From assembly GCA_020628755.1 (NCBI GenBank), contig JAHDEQ010000044.1, positions 10,819 through 23,639 of the forward strand: a DNA stretch of 12,821 nt, written 5' to 3'. Under the pieces are notes generated by a model. It saw only the letters and a program-made list of their open reading frames with translations, made no database searches and was not told the DNA's origin. Shown here piece by piece: positions 1 to 7,385 of the stretch; position 1 is the stretch's first letter; each line of letters starts with the position of its first letter. The stretch comes from Saprospiraceae bacterium (lineage in GTDB: Bacteria; Bacteroidota; Bacteroidia; Chitinophagales; Saprospiraceae). The translations under genes were made by a program, and so were the position numbers.

Positions 1-5
1 ACTAA

Positions 6-38
6 AAACGGTTTGCAGGCAAAGCCTACAAACCGTTT
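6..38 (-). terminator. Intrinsic terminator of the T9SS protein gene
   Basis: Positions 6-20 and 24-38 form a 15-bp stem with one C/A mismatch and a 3-base loop. On the minus strand the stem is followed by a run of five T (complement of 4-8). It lies about 40 bases past the stop codon of the gene that ends at 77, as expected for a rho-independent terminator. The seven bases left of the stem are too few to show whether it also serves a gene to the left. Confidence 0.8.
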
Positions 39-76
39 AAATTTATGAAGCTAGTGCTTCACTATGTCAAAAAAGA

Positions 77-2749
77 TTAATCAACTAATTTAGATACTTT
101 GATAAGTTCTACATCTTGGTTGCTGTAGATTACTCGTACAAAGTAGTTTCCTGAAGGCAATCCTTTTAAGCTGATTTGCTCTTGCTTAAATGTACCTTCG
201 TCGAATTGAGCGGTGTGCAAAATCTTACCTGCAGGAGTCATAAACTCAACAGTAACTTGTGTTTCAAAAGATTCTACATTCTCAACAGTTAACACTTCTC
301 TAGCAGGATTTGGATAAATGCTGAAAGATTGTGTTTCTGCCAATTTAACTCTCAATTCCTTAACTTCTGAGTAACGGTAGTTACCCGTTTCAGTAATTTG
401 CTTGATACGGTAGAAGCTTCTTCCAATTTTTGGAGAAACATCTGTCATTTGGTGATTGCTTACTGTGTTGTACGCATTTTTACCGTTAGAAGTAAGTACC
501 GTCTCAAAATTAAGGCCATCAAAAGAACGCTCAACAAAATATACATTAGATTCAGTATCACCGTCAATTGACCAAGTCAAGTTTACTTCTTTGTTAGAAG
601 ATACAACAGCGTCAAAATCTAACATTTGACCACAGCTAACCACTTGAATGGTTACAGTGTTTGATTCTGCATTGAAAGAATCACAACCTTCACGGCGAGC
701 ACAACGAACAAAGTATTTCGTTTGATATACTGGACCTGGTTGGTAATCTGCACTGTTAGAATTTGGAATTGGAGTCCATGTACTTGGGTCGCCAGGATTA
801 TCTGGTGTGCCAGAACACAACCATAAATACTCAACTGGACGAACTCCTCCACCTCCAGCAGAAGCAGAACTTGTCAATACATCAGGAATTTCACCAGCAC
901 AAATTGTTTGGTCGCTTCCGATTTGACCAGCCCAGTTTACATCATTACAAATTGGGTAAATACCCGCATCAATGGTCAAAATATCGCTTCCACCAACTGT
1001 AAATGGAGCTGTTTTACCTTCATCGTTTGCATCACTGTCCACATCGTCAGCACCACCATTTTGGCAAGTATATACATAGTCAGGCTCAACAGCAGTTGCA
1101 AAGAACTGGATGTAGTATTCGCCATTTTCTACACACTCAAACAAATAGTGACCATCAGTATCTGTACCTGTAGATTGCTCTAGTACATCATCATCTGTAC
1201 AAGCCTCACCATCAGGACCAAAAGAATATAAGTAAACTGGTACAAAAGCAACTCCACTCTCGAAGAAGTCTTGCTCACAGTTTTCGTTATTGTCAAACCA
1301 AACATAATCGCCAACATCTGTACCACCATCATCTAAAGTAACAGAAGCCTCAGCAGTACAACCTGAATCACCATCTGTAACTAAAACAATATAAGTACCT
1401 TCGTCTAAACCAGAGATTGAAGCATCCGTAGAACCGTTGTTCCATGTATAAATCAAGTTAGAACCACCTGTTGTAGTTGCTGTAATAGCACCATCATCAG
1501 CTCCACAAGCAGAAATATCAGTAACTTCCAATTCTACTTCAAAGCTGCTACCACGAGTGATACCAATTGCATTACTCAAAGCAAAACAGCCTTCTAAATT
1601 GTTTGCATTAGCACCTACTTCTGCACCTACCAATCCGTCTTCATAAACCAAGCACCAAATCAAGCAAACGCCTCCACCTGCACCTTCTAAGTTGAATGGT
1701 GGTGCTTCTGGCAATGCCAAAATATTACCTTGGTCATCTGTGATAACCCATGCTTTGTTTGTACCAACACCTCCTGTAGAAGCAACATCAATCATATCGT
1801 CAATACCGTCGCCAGCACAGATATTAATTGGATCTTCAGTAGAAATCATTGGAGCTTCTACTCCACATTCTTCTTCTACCTCACAAGGAGCATCTTCACC
1901 AACATTTCTTGTAACAGTGATAGGATTACTCAAAGCAAAACATCCTTCCAAATCGTTTGCATTAGCACCTACTTCTGCACCTTTCAAACCATCTTCAAAG
2001 TTCAAGCACCAAATCAAGCAAACGCCAGCACCAGCACCTTCCAAGTTAAATGGAGAAGCAGGAGGTAAAGCTACGATATTGCCTTGGTCATCTGTGATAA
2101 CCCATGCTTTGTTTGCACCACTACCACCTGTAGCAGTAACATCAATCATATCTGCAACACCATCATCAGCACAAATAGTAGTTGGATCGTCTGTAGAAAT
2201 GCTTGCTGCTGTCGCAGTACAATCATCTTCACAGTTTTCGTTGGTTTCGCCTACAACTGCAGTAGCAGTGTTAGCACAACCTTGAGAATCAGATACAGTC
2301 ACCGTGTAAGTACCTGCACACAAACCTGTTGCAATAGCACCAGTTTGGCCATCGCTCCACTCATAAGAGTAAGGAGGAAGTCCCAACATCGCCATTGGGT
2401 CAATCGTACCATTGCACTCACAATTTGCACTGGTAACTGCTGGCATTAACCATACACTTTCAGGAGAAAGCTCTACAGTTACAGTAGCAGTAGCAGTAGC
2501 ACCCGTAGCATCTGTAACAGTAACAGAATGTTCGCCTGCCATCAAATTGTAAGCGACAACAAAATCTTGCCCATCGCCCCAAGCGTAAGTCAAAGGCTCT
2601 ACTCCACCTGTCTGAGACTCAACGTAAGCAGTTCCATCAGAGCTGATTTCGCAAGTAGCAGGTGAAGAACCCAATACAATATCAAAGGTTTGCGAAAACC
2701 CGATAGTTGTAATTGAGAGAAATAAAATGAAAGTTGATAATAACTTCAT
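77..2749 (-). CDS. Secreted multidomain protein with SprB repeats and T9SS type A sorting domain
   Basis: An 890-aa protein. Residues 1-20 form a signal peptide ending in GFSQ. SprB-like repeats (PYxYxWSDG...AGTYTVTVxD pattern) lie near 40-93, 114-167 and 419-472. Between the second and third are two near-identical ~98-aa domains at 184-281 and 302-399, rich in Gly, Asp and paired Cys. A Cys-containing SdrD/Cna-B-like domain (VGDYVWFDNN start) spans about 478-598, then an Ig-like segment to ~705, an FN3-like segment to ~800, and a type A T9SS sorting domain (FSIYPNPA ... LPSGNYFVRV) at ~808-890. By family knowledge it enters the periplasm by Sec, crosses the outer membrane by T9SS, and the C-terminal domain is removed. 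Its role is probably structural or adhesive; no enzyme domain is visible. I chose the ATG at 2749 for its A-rich leader and compact signal peptide. An ATG at 2773 is the alternative. The ATG at 2851 is unlikely because the predicted transcript would start only about 10 bases upstream. Confidence 0.93.
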   Translation of the reverse strand: MKLLSTFILFLSITTIGFSQTFDIVLGSSPATCEISSDGTAYVESQTGGVEPLTYAWGDGQDFVVAYNLMAGEHSVTVTDATGATATATVTVELSPESVWLMPAVTSANCECNGTIDPMAMLGLPPYSYEWSDGQTGAIATGLCAGTYTVTVSDSQGCANTATAVVGETNENCEDDCTATAASISTDDPTTICADDGVADMIDVTATGGSGANKAWVITDDQGNIVALPPASPFNLEGAGAGVCLIWCLNFEDGLKGAEVGANANDLEGCFALSNPITVTRNVGEDAPCEVEEECGVEAPMISTEDPINICAGDGIDDMIDVASTGGVGTNKAWVITDDQGNILALPEAPPFNLEGAGGGVCLIWCLVYEDGLVGAEVGANANNLEGCFALSNAIGITRGSSFEVELEVTDISACGADDGAITATTTGGSNLIYTWNNGSTDASISGLDEGTYIVLVTDGDSGCTAEASVTLDDGGTDVGDYVWFDNNENCEQDFFESGVAFVPVYLYSFGPDGEACTDDDVLEQSTGTDTDGHYLFECVENGEYYIQFFATAVEPDYVYTCQNGGADDVDSDANDEGKTAPFTVGGSDILTIDAGIYPICNDVNWAGQIGSDQTICAGEIPDVLTSSASAGGGGVRPVEYLWLCSGTPDNPGDPSTWTPIPNSNSADYQPGPVYQTKYFVRCARREGCDSFNAESNTVTIQVVSCGQMLDFDAVVSSNKEVNLTWSIDGDTESNVYFVERSFDGLNFETVLTSNGKNAYNTVSNHQMTDVSPKIGRSFYRIKQITETGNYRYSEVKELRVKLAETQSFSIYPNPAREVLTVENVESFETQVTVEFMTPAGKILHTAQFDEGTFKQEQISLKGLPSGNYFVRVIYSNQDVELIKVSKLVD
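1553..2200 (-). repeat. Tandem duplication of a ~98-residue domain within the T9SS protein
   Basis: Two copies, at 1907-2200 and 1553-1846, are offset by exactly 354 bases (118 codons). By my count about 77 of 98 residues are identical, and the DNA is also close: the 34 bases at 1728-1761 recur unchanged at 2082-2115. Conserved features include KAWVITDDQGN, FNLEGAG, GVCLIWCL, GAEVGANAN and LEGCFALSN, with three cysteines per copy in the second half. Nucleotide-level conservation points to a fairly recent duplication or to gene conversion between copies. I do not know a named function for this domain. Confidence 0.88.
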
Positions 2750-2867
2750 CGTTTTTTTGTAATTTTTTTCCATAATTGAAGTGTTAAACGTTCGTAATAA
2801 TCTTTTCATGACATAGGAAATAAATGATATTAAATAAATTGGTTTAAACAATTATTGGTTCTTTTCT

Positions 2868-2875
2868 CAAATATA
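2868..2875 (-). promoter_or_regulatory. Candidate -7 promoter box (TATATTTG) for the T9SS protein gene
   Basis: On the minus strand, 2875-2868 reads TATATTTG, an exact match to the Bacteroidota -7 consensus TAnnTTTG. Transcription would begin near 2861, leaving a leader of about 110 bases before the ATG at 2749. I found no clear -33 TTTG at the usual distance, so the support is the -7 box and its position only. Confidence 0.4.
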
Positions 2876-3291
2876 ATTCAAAGGGGAAAATGTAGGACAG
2901 CACATATAAGTGAAACACTTAATGTGTGTATTCATTTTTAGGTAATTTTTAGAATGTGAATGGCTAAACAACAACTACCACAATGCTATTACATTTCCTA
3001 AGGGAGGGAAATGTAATGCCATTCATCAATCGGCACTACCTAGCTTTTTTGAAATATCGGTTAATGAGAAAAGCGAAATAACTAGCGACAATCTAGTAAT
3101 TTCAGAAAGTTATTACTTACAAGCTATTTGAAAGGAAATTATTGAAAATTGCCTAAAAGTTCAGTTTAGTTCGGCATACGGGAGAAATGATTATGCAAGA
3201 TAAGTGATATTCGTCAAAAATCCTATAATAGCCATAATCATTTTAGGTTTTTTTTTATATTTAGACTGAACCTGCCTATAAAGTCACTATT
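2876..3291. other. Intergenic region of about 416 bp with hairpins, no convincing gene
   Basis: AT-rich stretch between the promoter of the T9SS gene and the stop codon of the kinase gene. Open frames here are under about 25 codons and lack coding character. One hairpin has arms at 2901-2912 and 2916-2926 (11 bp, one bulged base, loop AAA). A larger nested structure lies at 2957-3025. A poly-T run at about 3247-3256 has only a weak preceding stem. No terminator can be assigned with confidence to the kinase gene. Confidence 0.6.
2957..3025. repeat. Nested inverted repeat in the intergenic region
   Basis: Inner arms ATTACATTTCC (2988-2998) and GGAAATGTAAT (3007-3017) pair perfectly over 11 bp with an 8-base loop. 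Outer arms TGAATGGC (2957-2964) and GCCATTCA (3018-3025) pair over 8 bp, the right outer arm abutting the right inner arm. On the left, 23 unpaired bases separate the arms. Neither side has a T-tract, so it is not a standard intrinsic terminator. Confidence 0.6.
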
Positions 3292-4323
3292 TTAATCCAT
3301 TCCTAAGTTTTTTTGAATGCTACTTAGCAAGCATATTTGGTTTTTTGCCCTATCTAAGTTTTGTAACTTATACCTTGTTTTGTAATAATGATCGCCTTCT
3401 AAAAAATCCGTCAAAAATCGGATAATTTGGATGTAAATCACCATTTGTACAGCTAGTTGAATATTATTTTTCTCTACAGCAAGCAAGTCAGCAGACCACA
3501 CTTCTAAAAAGGCTTCTTTGATGGTACTATAATATAGTGTATCAAATGTTACCAAAGCCCAATTGGTTTCATTTTCTGAAACCATGCTACACATCGAACG
3601 AACCATGTCACCAAAATCCAATAAGATTGAACTTTGCATAACGGTGTCCCAATCAATGATAGCCAGAACAGCATCCTTTTTTTGAGAAAAAAGTAAATTA
3701 CTTAATTTTGCATCCGCATGAACCCAACGGAGTGGCAAATCCAGTTTATCATATTTCTTAAAAATATGAATATTCTGTTCAAGCCAATCTATCTCGTTTT
3801 TGCATATTTTTGTTCGTCCAAACTCATCTTGACGAACAGCCTGCTGAAACTGTTGGATGCGCTTTTTGAAATCATGAAAACCAGAAATTCCTGCTTGCCA
3901 TGACTTAGTGTTGAAGTTGTTTAGTTGATATGTAAACTCTGAAAATGCTTTTGCTGCTTGATATATTTGTTTTTCGTCAGAAGGCACCTGAATGTTGCAT
4001 GAGTTTTCAATAAATTTGAAAACTCGCCAATAATTTTCGTCTTTGAAACTACACCAATTTCCATTTTTAGTAGGAACTAATTCCAAGCATTGATAAGCAT
4101 AATCCCTTGATTTTAAATACTTACCAATCGTTTGAATATTTTGACAAACTTGCTCTGGAAACTGAAAAACAGCTTGGTTAAATTTTTGTACACAATATTT
4201 TTTTAAACCCGAATTATCTTGACATTCCAATAGGTAAGATTGATGAATATAGCCGCTACCAATTGGTGTAAGACCAATTGGCTTGCCTTTGATTTGAAAA
4301 AGGTCGAATTCATGCAATTCCAT
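3292..4323 (-). CDS. NahK-like small-molecule kinase (APH/choline kinase fold)
   Basis: A 343-aa cytoplasmic protein of the aminoglycoside phosphotransferase (APH) superfamily. The catalytic-loop Brenner motif HADAKLSN lies at 202-209 (catalytic Asp 204, metal-ligand Asn 209). The metal-binding Asp of the IIDWDT motif is D224. The N-terminal half matches, by my recollection, the N-acetylhexosamine 1-kinase-like subfamily: IGSGYIHQSY glycine loop, QKFNQAVFQFPEQVCQNI, a WRVFKFIE segment, and FHDFKKRI. Members characterised elsewhere phosphorylate sugars such as GlcNAc/GalNAc at C1; other members act on choline or similar alcohols, so the substrate is open. The ATG at 4323 is preferred over a TTG at 4365: the family's conserved sequence begins just after it, and the longer form would run over the promoter box of the divergent gene. 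It stands alone between two non-coding regions. Confidence 0.85.
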   Translation of the reverse strand: MELHEFDLFQIKGKPIGLTPIGSGYIHQSYLLECQDNSGLKKYCVQKFNQAVFQFPEQVCQNIQTIGKYLKSRDYAYQCLELVPTKNGNWCSFKDENYWRVFKFIENSCNIQVPSDEKQIYQAAKAFSEFTYQLNNFNTKSWQAGISGFHDFKKRIQQFQQAVRQDEFGRTKICKNEIDWLEQNIHIFKKYDKLDLPLRWVHADAKLSNLLFSQKKDAVLAIIDWDTVMQSSILLDFGDMVRSMCSMVSENETNWALVTFDTLYYSTIKEAFLEVWSADLLAVEKNNIQLAVQMVIYIQIIRFLTDFLEGDHYYKTRYKLQNLDRAKNQICLLSSIQKNLGMD

Positions 4324-4347
4324 AAAGCAATGATACAATTTTTTCGC

Positions 4348-4355
4348 TACTTTTG
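4348..4355 (+). promoter_or_regulatory. Candidate -7 promoter box (TACTTTTG) for the aminotransferase gene
   Basis: TACTTTTG matches TAnnTTTG exactly. A start near 4362 would give a leader of about 70 bases before the ATG at 4434. A -33 TTTG is not evident at the usual spacing. The box sits just upstream of the divergent kinase start at 4323, so the two genes share a short control region. Confidence 0.45.
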
Positions 4356-4433
4356 TATCAAGCAACTAATTGTTCATCCTTTACGTTTATCAAGATATTA
4401 ATTTGATAATTTTCTAAAGAAATCCAATAACTC

Positions 4434-5642
4434 ATGTCTGTAATGACCACAACCAACTTATCCGAAAGAATACTTCGTATGGCCGAGTCAGCTACTATCA
4501 AAATGGCTCAAATGGCACGTGACCTTCGTGCCGAAGGACACGACGTAATTAGCCTTAGTTTGGGCGAACCTGACTTTGATACTCCTCAACACATCAAAGA
4601 TGCTGCTGCCAAAGCACTTCAAGACGGTTATACCAAATATACGCCCGTTCCTGGTTTAATGGAATTGCGTGAGGCAATTGTCAATAAATTTAAGCGAGAC
4701 AATGATTTGGATTTTGATGTCAATCAAATTGTTGTTTCTAATGGTGCTAAACAATCTATCGCCAATTTGAGTTTGGCTTTATTGAATGAAGGCGACGAAG
4801 TTATCATTCTAGCTCCATATTGGGTTTCGTATTACGAAATTGTACGATTGGGCGGCGGTGTGCCAGTAACAATTTTGGCAGGTATCGAAAATGATTTTAA
4901 AGTGACGGCCCAACAAGTTGCCGATGCGATAACTGACCGTACCAAGATGGTTTTGTTTTCATCGCCTTGTAACCCAACAGGTTCGGTTTATACACATGAT
5001 GAACTCAAAGCAATTGCTGATGTGATTGCGCCACATGAGCAAATTACAGTTGTGTCAGACGAGATATATGAATATATCAATTTTACAGGAAAACACGTCA
5101 GTATTGGTTCTTTTCCGAGTGTTAAAGATAGAACCGTTACCGTCAATGGTTTCTCCAAAGGGTTTGCCATGACGGGTTGGCGATTGGGTTATTTGGGTGC
5201 ACCAAAATGGATTGCTCAGGCTTGCGCCAAAATGCAAGGCCAATTCACATCGGGTGCCACTGCCTTTGGGCAGATGGCGGCAGCCCACGCCTTGAATGGT
5301 GATATGAGTCCTACACACAAAATGAAGGATGCCTTTTTGCAACGTAAAAAATTGGTACAAACTGGACTTTCCGAAATTCCAGGTTTAAAAGTAAATGACC
5401 CGCAAGGAGCTTTTTATATTTTCCCTGATTGTAGTGCTTACTTTGGTAAATCTGATGGAACAACGACTATTAATAATGCCGACGATTTTTGTAGTTACTT
5501 ATTGTCTAAATTCCATGTTGCTGTCGTTACAGGTTCAGCATTTGGAGCAGACAATTGTTTCCGTATTTCGTATGCTGCATCAGAAGAGCAATTGACCGAA
5601 GCTATCCGCAGAATCAAGGCGGCTTGTGAGAAATTAAATTAG
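4434..5642 (+). CDS. PLP-dependent class I aminotransferase (aspartate aminotransferase type)
   Basis: A 402-aa cytoplasmic fold-type I enzyme transferring an amino group between an amino acid (probably aspartate/glutamate) and a 2-oxo acid. Visible motifs: SLGEPDFDTP (43-51), SNGAKQS with the phosphate-binding region (102-108), CNPTG with N180, VSDEIYEY with D209 and Y212 contacting PLP, GFSKGFAMTGWRLGY with Schiff-base lysine K242 and phosphate-binding R250, and FRISYA with carboxylate-binding R377. Length and motif pattern match the subgroup I-beta enzymes of the Thermus/Bacillus AspB type, some of which also transaminate prephenate; sequence alone does not separate these. Starts are possible at ATG 4434 or 4443, both downstream of the promoter box. 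It may be co-transcribed with the SUI1-like gene 103 bases downstream, though the intervening hairpins could reduce read-through. Confidence 0.93.
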   Translation: MSVMTTTNLSERILRMAESATIKMAQMARDLRAEGHDVISLSLGEPDFDTPQHIKDAAAKALQDGYTKYTPVPGLMELREAIVNKFKRDNDLDFDVNQIVVSNGAKQSIANLSLALLNEGDEVIILAPYWVSYYEIVRLGGGVPVTILAGIENDFKVTAQQVADAITDRTKMVLFSSPCNPTGSVYTHDELKAIADVIAPHEQITVVSDEIYEYINFTGKHVSIGSFPSVKDRTVTVNGFSKGFAMTGWRLGYLGAPKWIAQACAKMQGQFTSGATAFGQMAAAHALNGDMSPTHKMKDAFLQRKKLVQTGLSEIPGLKVNDPQGAFYIFPDCSAYFGKSDGTTTINNADDFCSYLLSKFHVAVVTGSAFGADNCFRISYAASEEQLTEAIRRIKAACEKLN

Positions 5643-5644
5643 TA

Positions 5645-5706
5645 TTCAAGTGTTCATGTATTCACGTGTTCAAGTCCATATCCACGTGAATACATGAACA
5701 CTCGAA
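5645..5706. repeat. Intergenic inverted array of 8-bp units (TTCAnGTG type)
   Basis: Arms 5645-5668 and 5683-5706 are reverse complements over 24 bp with one mismatch (A5648/C5703); the inner 19 bp are perfect. The left side is a run of four degenerate 8-mers: TTCAAGTG, TTCATGTA, TTCACGTG, TTCAAGTC (5645-5676). The right arm holds three inverted units: CACGTGAA, TACATGAA, CACTCGAA (5683-5706). No T-tract follows, so it is not a classic terminator, although the RNA would fold strongly. Confidence 0.85.
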
Positions 5707-5712
5707 CATCTA

Positions 5713-5728
5713 CCTGTCGTTAGACAGG
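5713..5728. repeat. Small hairpin CCTGTC-GTTA-GACAGG
   Basis: A perfect 6-bp GC-rich stem (5713-5718 with 5723-5728) and 4-base loop, ending 17 bases before the ATG of the SUI1-like gene. It resembles, from memory, short palindromes that recur between genes in Bacteroidota. No T-tract follows. Being in the leader, it could affect translation of the downstream gene. Confidence 0.5.
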
Positions 5729-5745
5729 CGCAAACACATCAAAAA

Positions 5746-6087
5746 ATGTCTAAGAAAAAAAGAAAGGGAATTGTCTTTTCGACCAATCCTGATTTTGAAT
5801 ATCAATACGATGACCGAGAATCTGAAGAAACGCTTGACCCATCGGAGCAAAAACTGCGAGTTTTTATCGATCGTAAAAAACGTAGAGGAAAAGAAGTTAC
5901 GCTCATTACTGGATTTATAGGTTCAGATGATGATATGAAAGATTTGGGAAAATTCCTCAAATCAAAATGTGGAGTTGGTGGTTCTGTCAAAGAAGGCGAA
6001 ATCCTTATCCAAGGCAATCACCGAGATAAAATTGTTCAGTTGTTGCTAGACAAGGGTTATACTAAAACCAAAAAATCGGGCGGATGA
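5746..6087 (+). CDS. SUI1/eIF1-like translation factor (YciH family)
   Basis: A 113-aa protein. Residues ~1-35 are a charged N-terminal tail beginning with a lysine-rich stretch. The SUI1 domain follows, with RKKRRGKEVTLITGF at about 43-57 and the hallmark C-terminal part CGVGGSVKEGEILIQG then LLLDKGY. This fold is that of eukaryotic eIF1, which monitors start-codon selection on the small ribosomal subunit. The E. coli homologue YciH has been linked to initiation fidelity and stress, but the bacterial role is poorly defined. Length matches bacterial members. I see no promoter box in the 103 bases upstream, so transcription may come from the aminotransferase promoter through two hairpins. Confidence 0.9.
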   Translation: MSKKKRKGIVFSTNPDFEYQYDDRESEETLDPSEQKLRVFIDRKKRRGKEVTLITGFIGSDDDMKDLGKFLKSKCGVGGSVKEGEILIQGNHRDKIVQLLLDKGYTKTKKSGG

Positions 6088-6175
6088 TTTAACGAGTAAT
6101 TTTTTAACGAGTAATGAGTAACCATATGGTACTTTGTAGTTACTCGTTAAAAATGTTATGTGTTATGCGTTAAAG
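6088..6175. repeat. Tandem/inverted repeat element between convergent genes, likely bidirectional terminator
   Basis: TTTAACGAGTAAT occurs twice (6088-6100, 6103-6115). Arms 6101-6114 (TTTTTAACGAGTAA) and 6140-6153 (TTACTCGTTAAAAA) pair perfectly over 14 bp, enclosing a second palindrome, ACCATATGGT (6121-6130). Seven-base units are visible: TAACGAG and TAATGAG (6105-6118), then GTTATGT, GTTATGC, GTTAAAG (6155-6175), the last running over the stop codon at 6170-6172. Because the stem is A-rich on one side and T-rich on the other, transcripts from either direction could end here. Confidence 0.7.
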
Positions 6176-7348
6176 AACTTCCATTGCTTGCTCTAGATCT
6201 GCTTGCAGCAAATCTGCATCTTCTAAGCCCACATAAAAACGAACTCTTGTCCAAGGATGTGCGGGCGGCTCAAAACCGTCAATATTATAAAATGCACAAA
6301 TTGGTAAAATCAAAGATTCGTGTCCTCCCCAAGATACTGCAAATAGAAAACGCTGTAATCGTTCAAAAAAGGCTTCCATTTTTTCGATACTATCGGTCTT
6401 AAAATCTACCGAAAATAAACCTCCATTGCCACGCATCTGCTGTTGAGCCAGTTCATATTGTGGGGAGTTTGGAGAAAATGGATAATAGATTTTTTCAACT
6501 TTAGGATGTTGCTCCAACCAAGTCGCCAGTTGGTGACAACTGGCATTGCTTCTTTCCATTCGCAAAGCCAATGTTCTTAGTCCTCGCATTACTAAAAAAG
6601 CATCATTAGGCGATAAAATCCCACCTAAAGTCATGTATTCAGAAGAAAATATCTTTTGAATCATAGCTTTATTACTACAAACCACTCCGACAACAACATC
6701 GCTATGTCCATTCAAATATTTAGTACCTGAATGGATGACAATATCAATTCCATATTCGATTGGATTTTGATAGTAAGGCGAACAATGACTATTGTCAATC
6801 ATCGTAACCAAATTGTGCTGCTTGGCCAAAGCAGCACAAGCCCGCAAATCCTGCAATTCAAAGGTCAAAGAATTGGGACTTTCCAAATACAAAACTTTGG
6901 TATTTGCTTGAATCGCTTTTTCAATTTCCTCTAAATTCGTTCCATCCACAAAAGTATGCTCTACTTCAAAACGAGCAAGAAAATTAACCAATAATTTATA
7001 GGTCCAACTATAAGGGGATTGAACGCAAACAATATGGTCGCCTGCTTGTACATTGGCAAGCACTGCATTGGCTACTGCCCCACTCCCACTTCCAAAGACG
7101 AGCGCATCTTCAGCTTTTTCCAGCGCAGCGAGTTTCTTACGCAAAATGGCAACCGTCGGATTATTTCCTCTGGAGTAAACATGATTGCCAAGCTCATCTA
7201 CAAATCGTTTTCGAAAATCATCAATCGTAGGAAATGCAAAATTGCTCGTCTGGACAATTGGAGGCGAAACAGCATGAAAATAGTTTTCTCGCTCCTCACC
7301 CAAATGATTGAGAATATGACTTAAATCTAAATTCGTATTTTTTTCCAT
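6170..7348 (-). CDS. Trans-sulfuration enzyme family PLP protein (cystathionine beta-lyase/gamma-synthase type)
   Basis: A 392-aa cytoplasmic fold-type I PLP enzyme of the Cys/Met metabolism family. Motifs: YSRGNNPT at 58-65 (Tyr and Arg reach the phosphate of the neighbouring subunit's cofactor), GSGSGA at 86-91, YLESPNS at 154-160, IDNSH with PLP-stacking Asp 185, and SGTKYLNGHSD with Schiff-base lysine K210. The C-terminal SWGGHESL (339-346) and VRFYVGLED (369-377) segments resemble MetC of E. coli (SWGGYESLI, IRLHIGLED) more than typical gamma-synthases, suggesting a C-S lyase such as cystathionine beta-lyase. Methionine gamma-lyase or gamma-synthase activity cannot be excluded. An in-frame start at 7438 would overlap the upstream gene; ATG 7348 leaves a 37-base gap and fits the family N-terminus. 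It is probably co-transcribed with the gene at 7386-7967. Confidence 0.9.
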   Translation of the reverse strand: MEKNTNLDLSHILNHLGEERENYFHAVSPPIVQTSNFAFPTIDDFRKRFVDELGNHVYSRGNNPTVAILRKKLAALEKAEDALVFGSGSGAVANAVLANVQAGDHIVCVQSPYSWTYKLLVNFLARFEVEHTFVDGTNLEEIEKAIQANTKVLYLESPNSLTFELQDLRACAALAKQHNLVTMIDNSHCSPYYQNPIEYGIDIVIHSGTKYLNGHSDVVVGVVCSNKAMIQKIFSSEYMTLGGILSPNDAFLVMRGLRTLALRMERSNASCHQLATWLEQHPKVEKIYYPFSPNSPQYELAQQQMRGNGGLFSVDFKTDSIEKMEAFFERLQRFLFAVSWGGHESLILPICAFYNIDGFEPPAHPWTRVRFYVGLEDADLLQADLEQAMEVL

Positions 7349-7385
7349 AATTATATAATTCTCTGTGTCTATGTGTTTAACACGA

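Noticed and set aside
1692..2285. Plus-strand open frame of 197 codons opposite the T9SS gene
   Set aside because: It mirrors the duplicated domain on the other strand, is low in complexity (Ser/Pro/Ala-rich) and lacks start context; it is an antisense artefact.
2867..3026. Short minus-strand frames of 19-22 codons
   Set aside because: They are very short, consist largely of hairpin or promoter sequence, and lack coding character.
4324..4365. Longer kinase reading frame starting at TTG 4365
   Set aside because: It adds 14 residues unlike the family, uses a rarer start codon and overlaps the promoter box of the divergent aminotransferase gene.
7349..7360. AATTATATAATT 12-bp palindrome before the trans-sulfuration start
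   Set aside because: Pure A/T palindromes of this size are expected by chance in AT-rich spacers.
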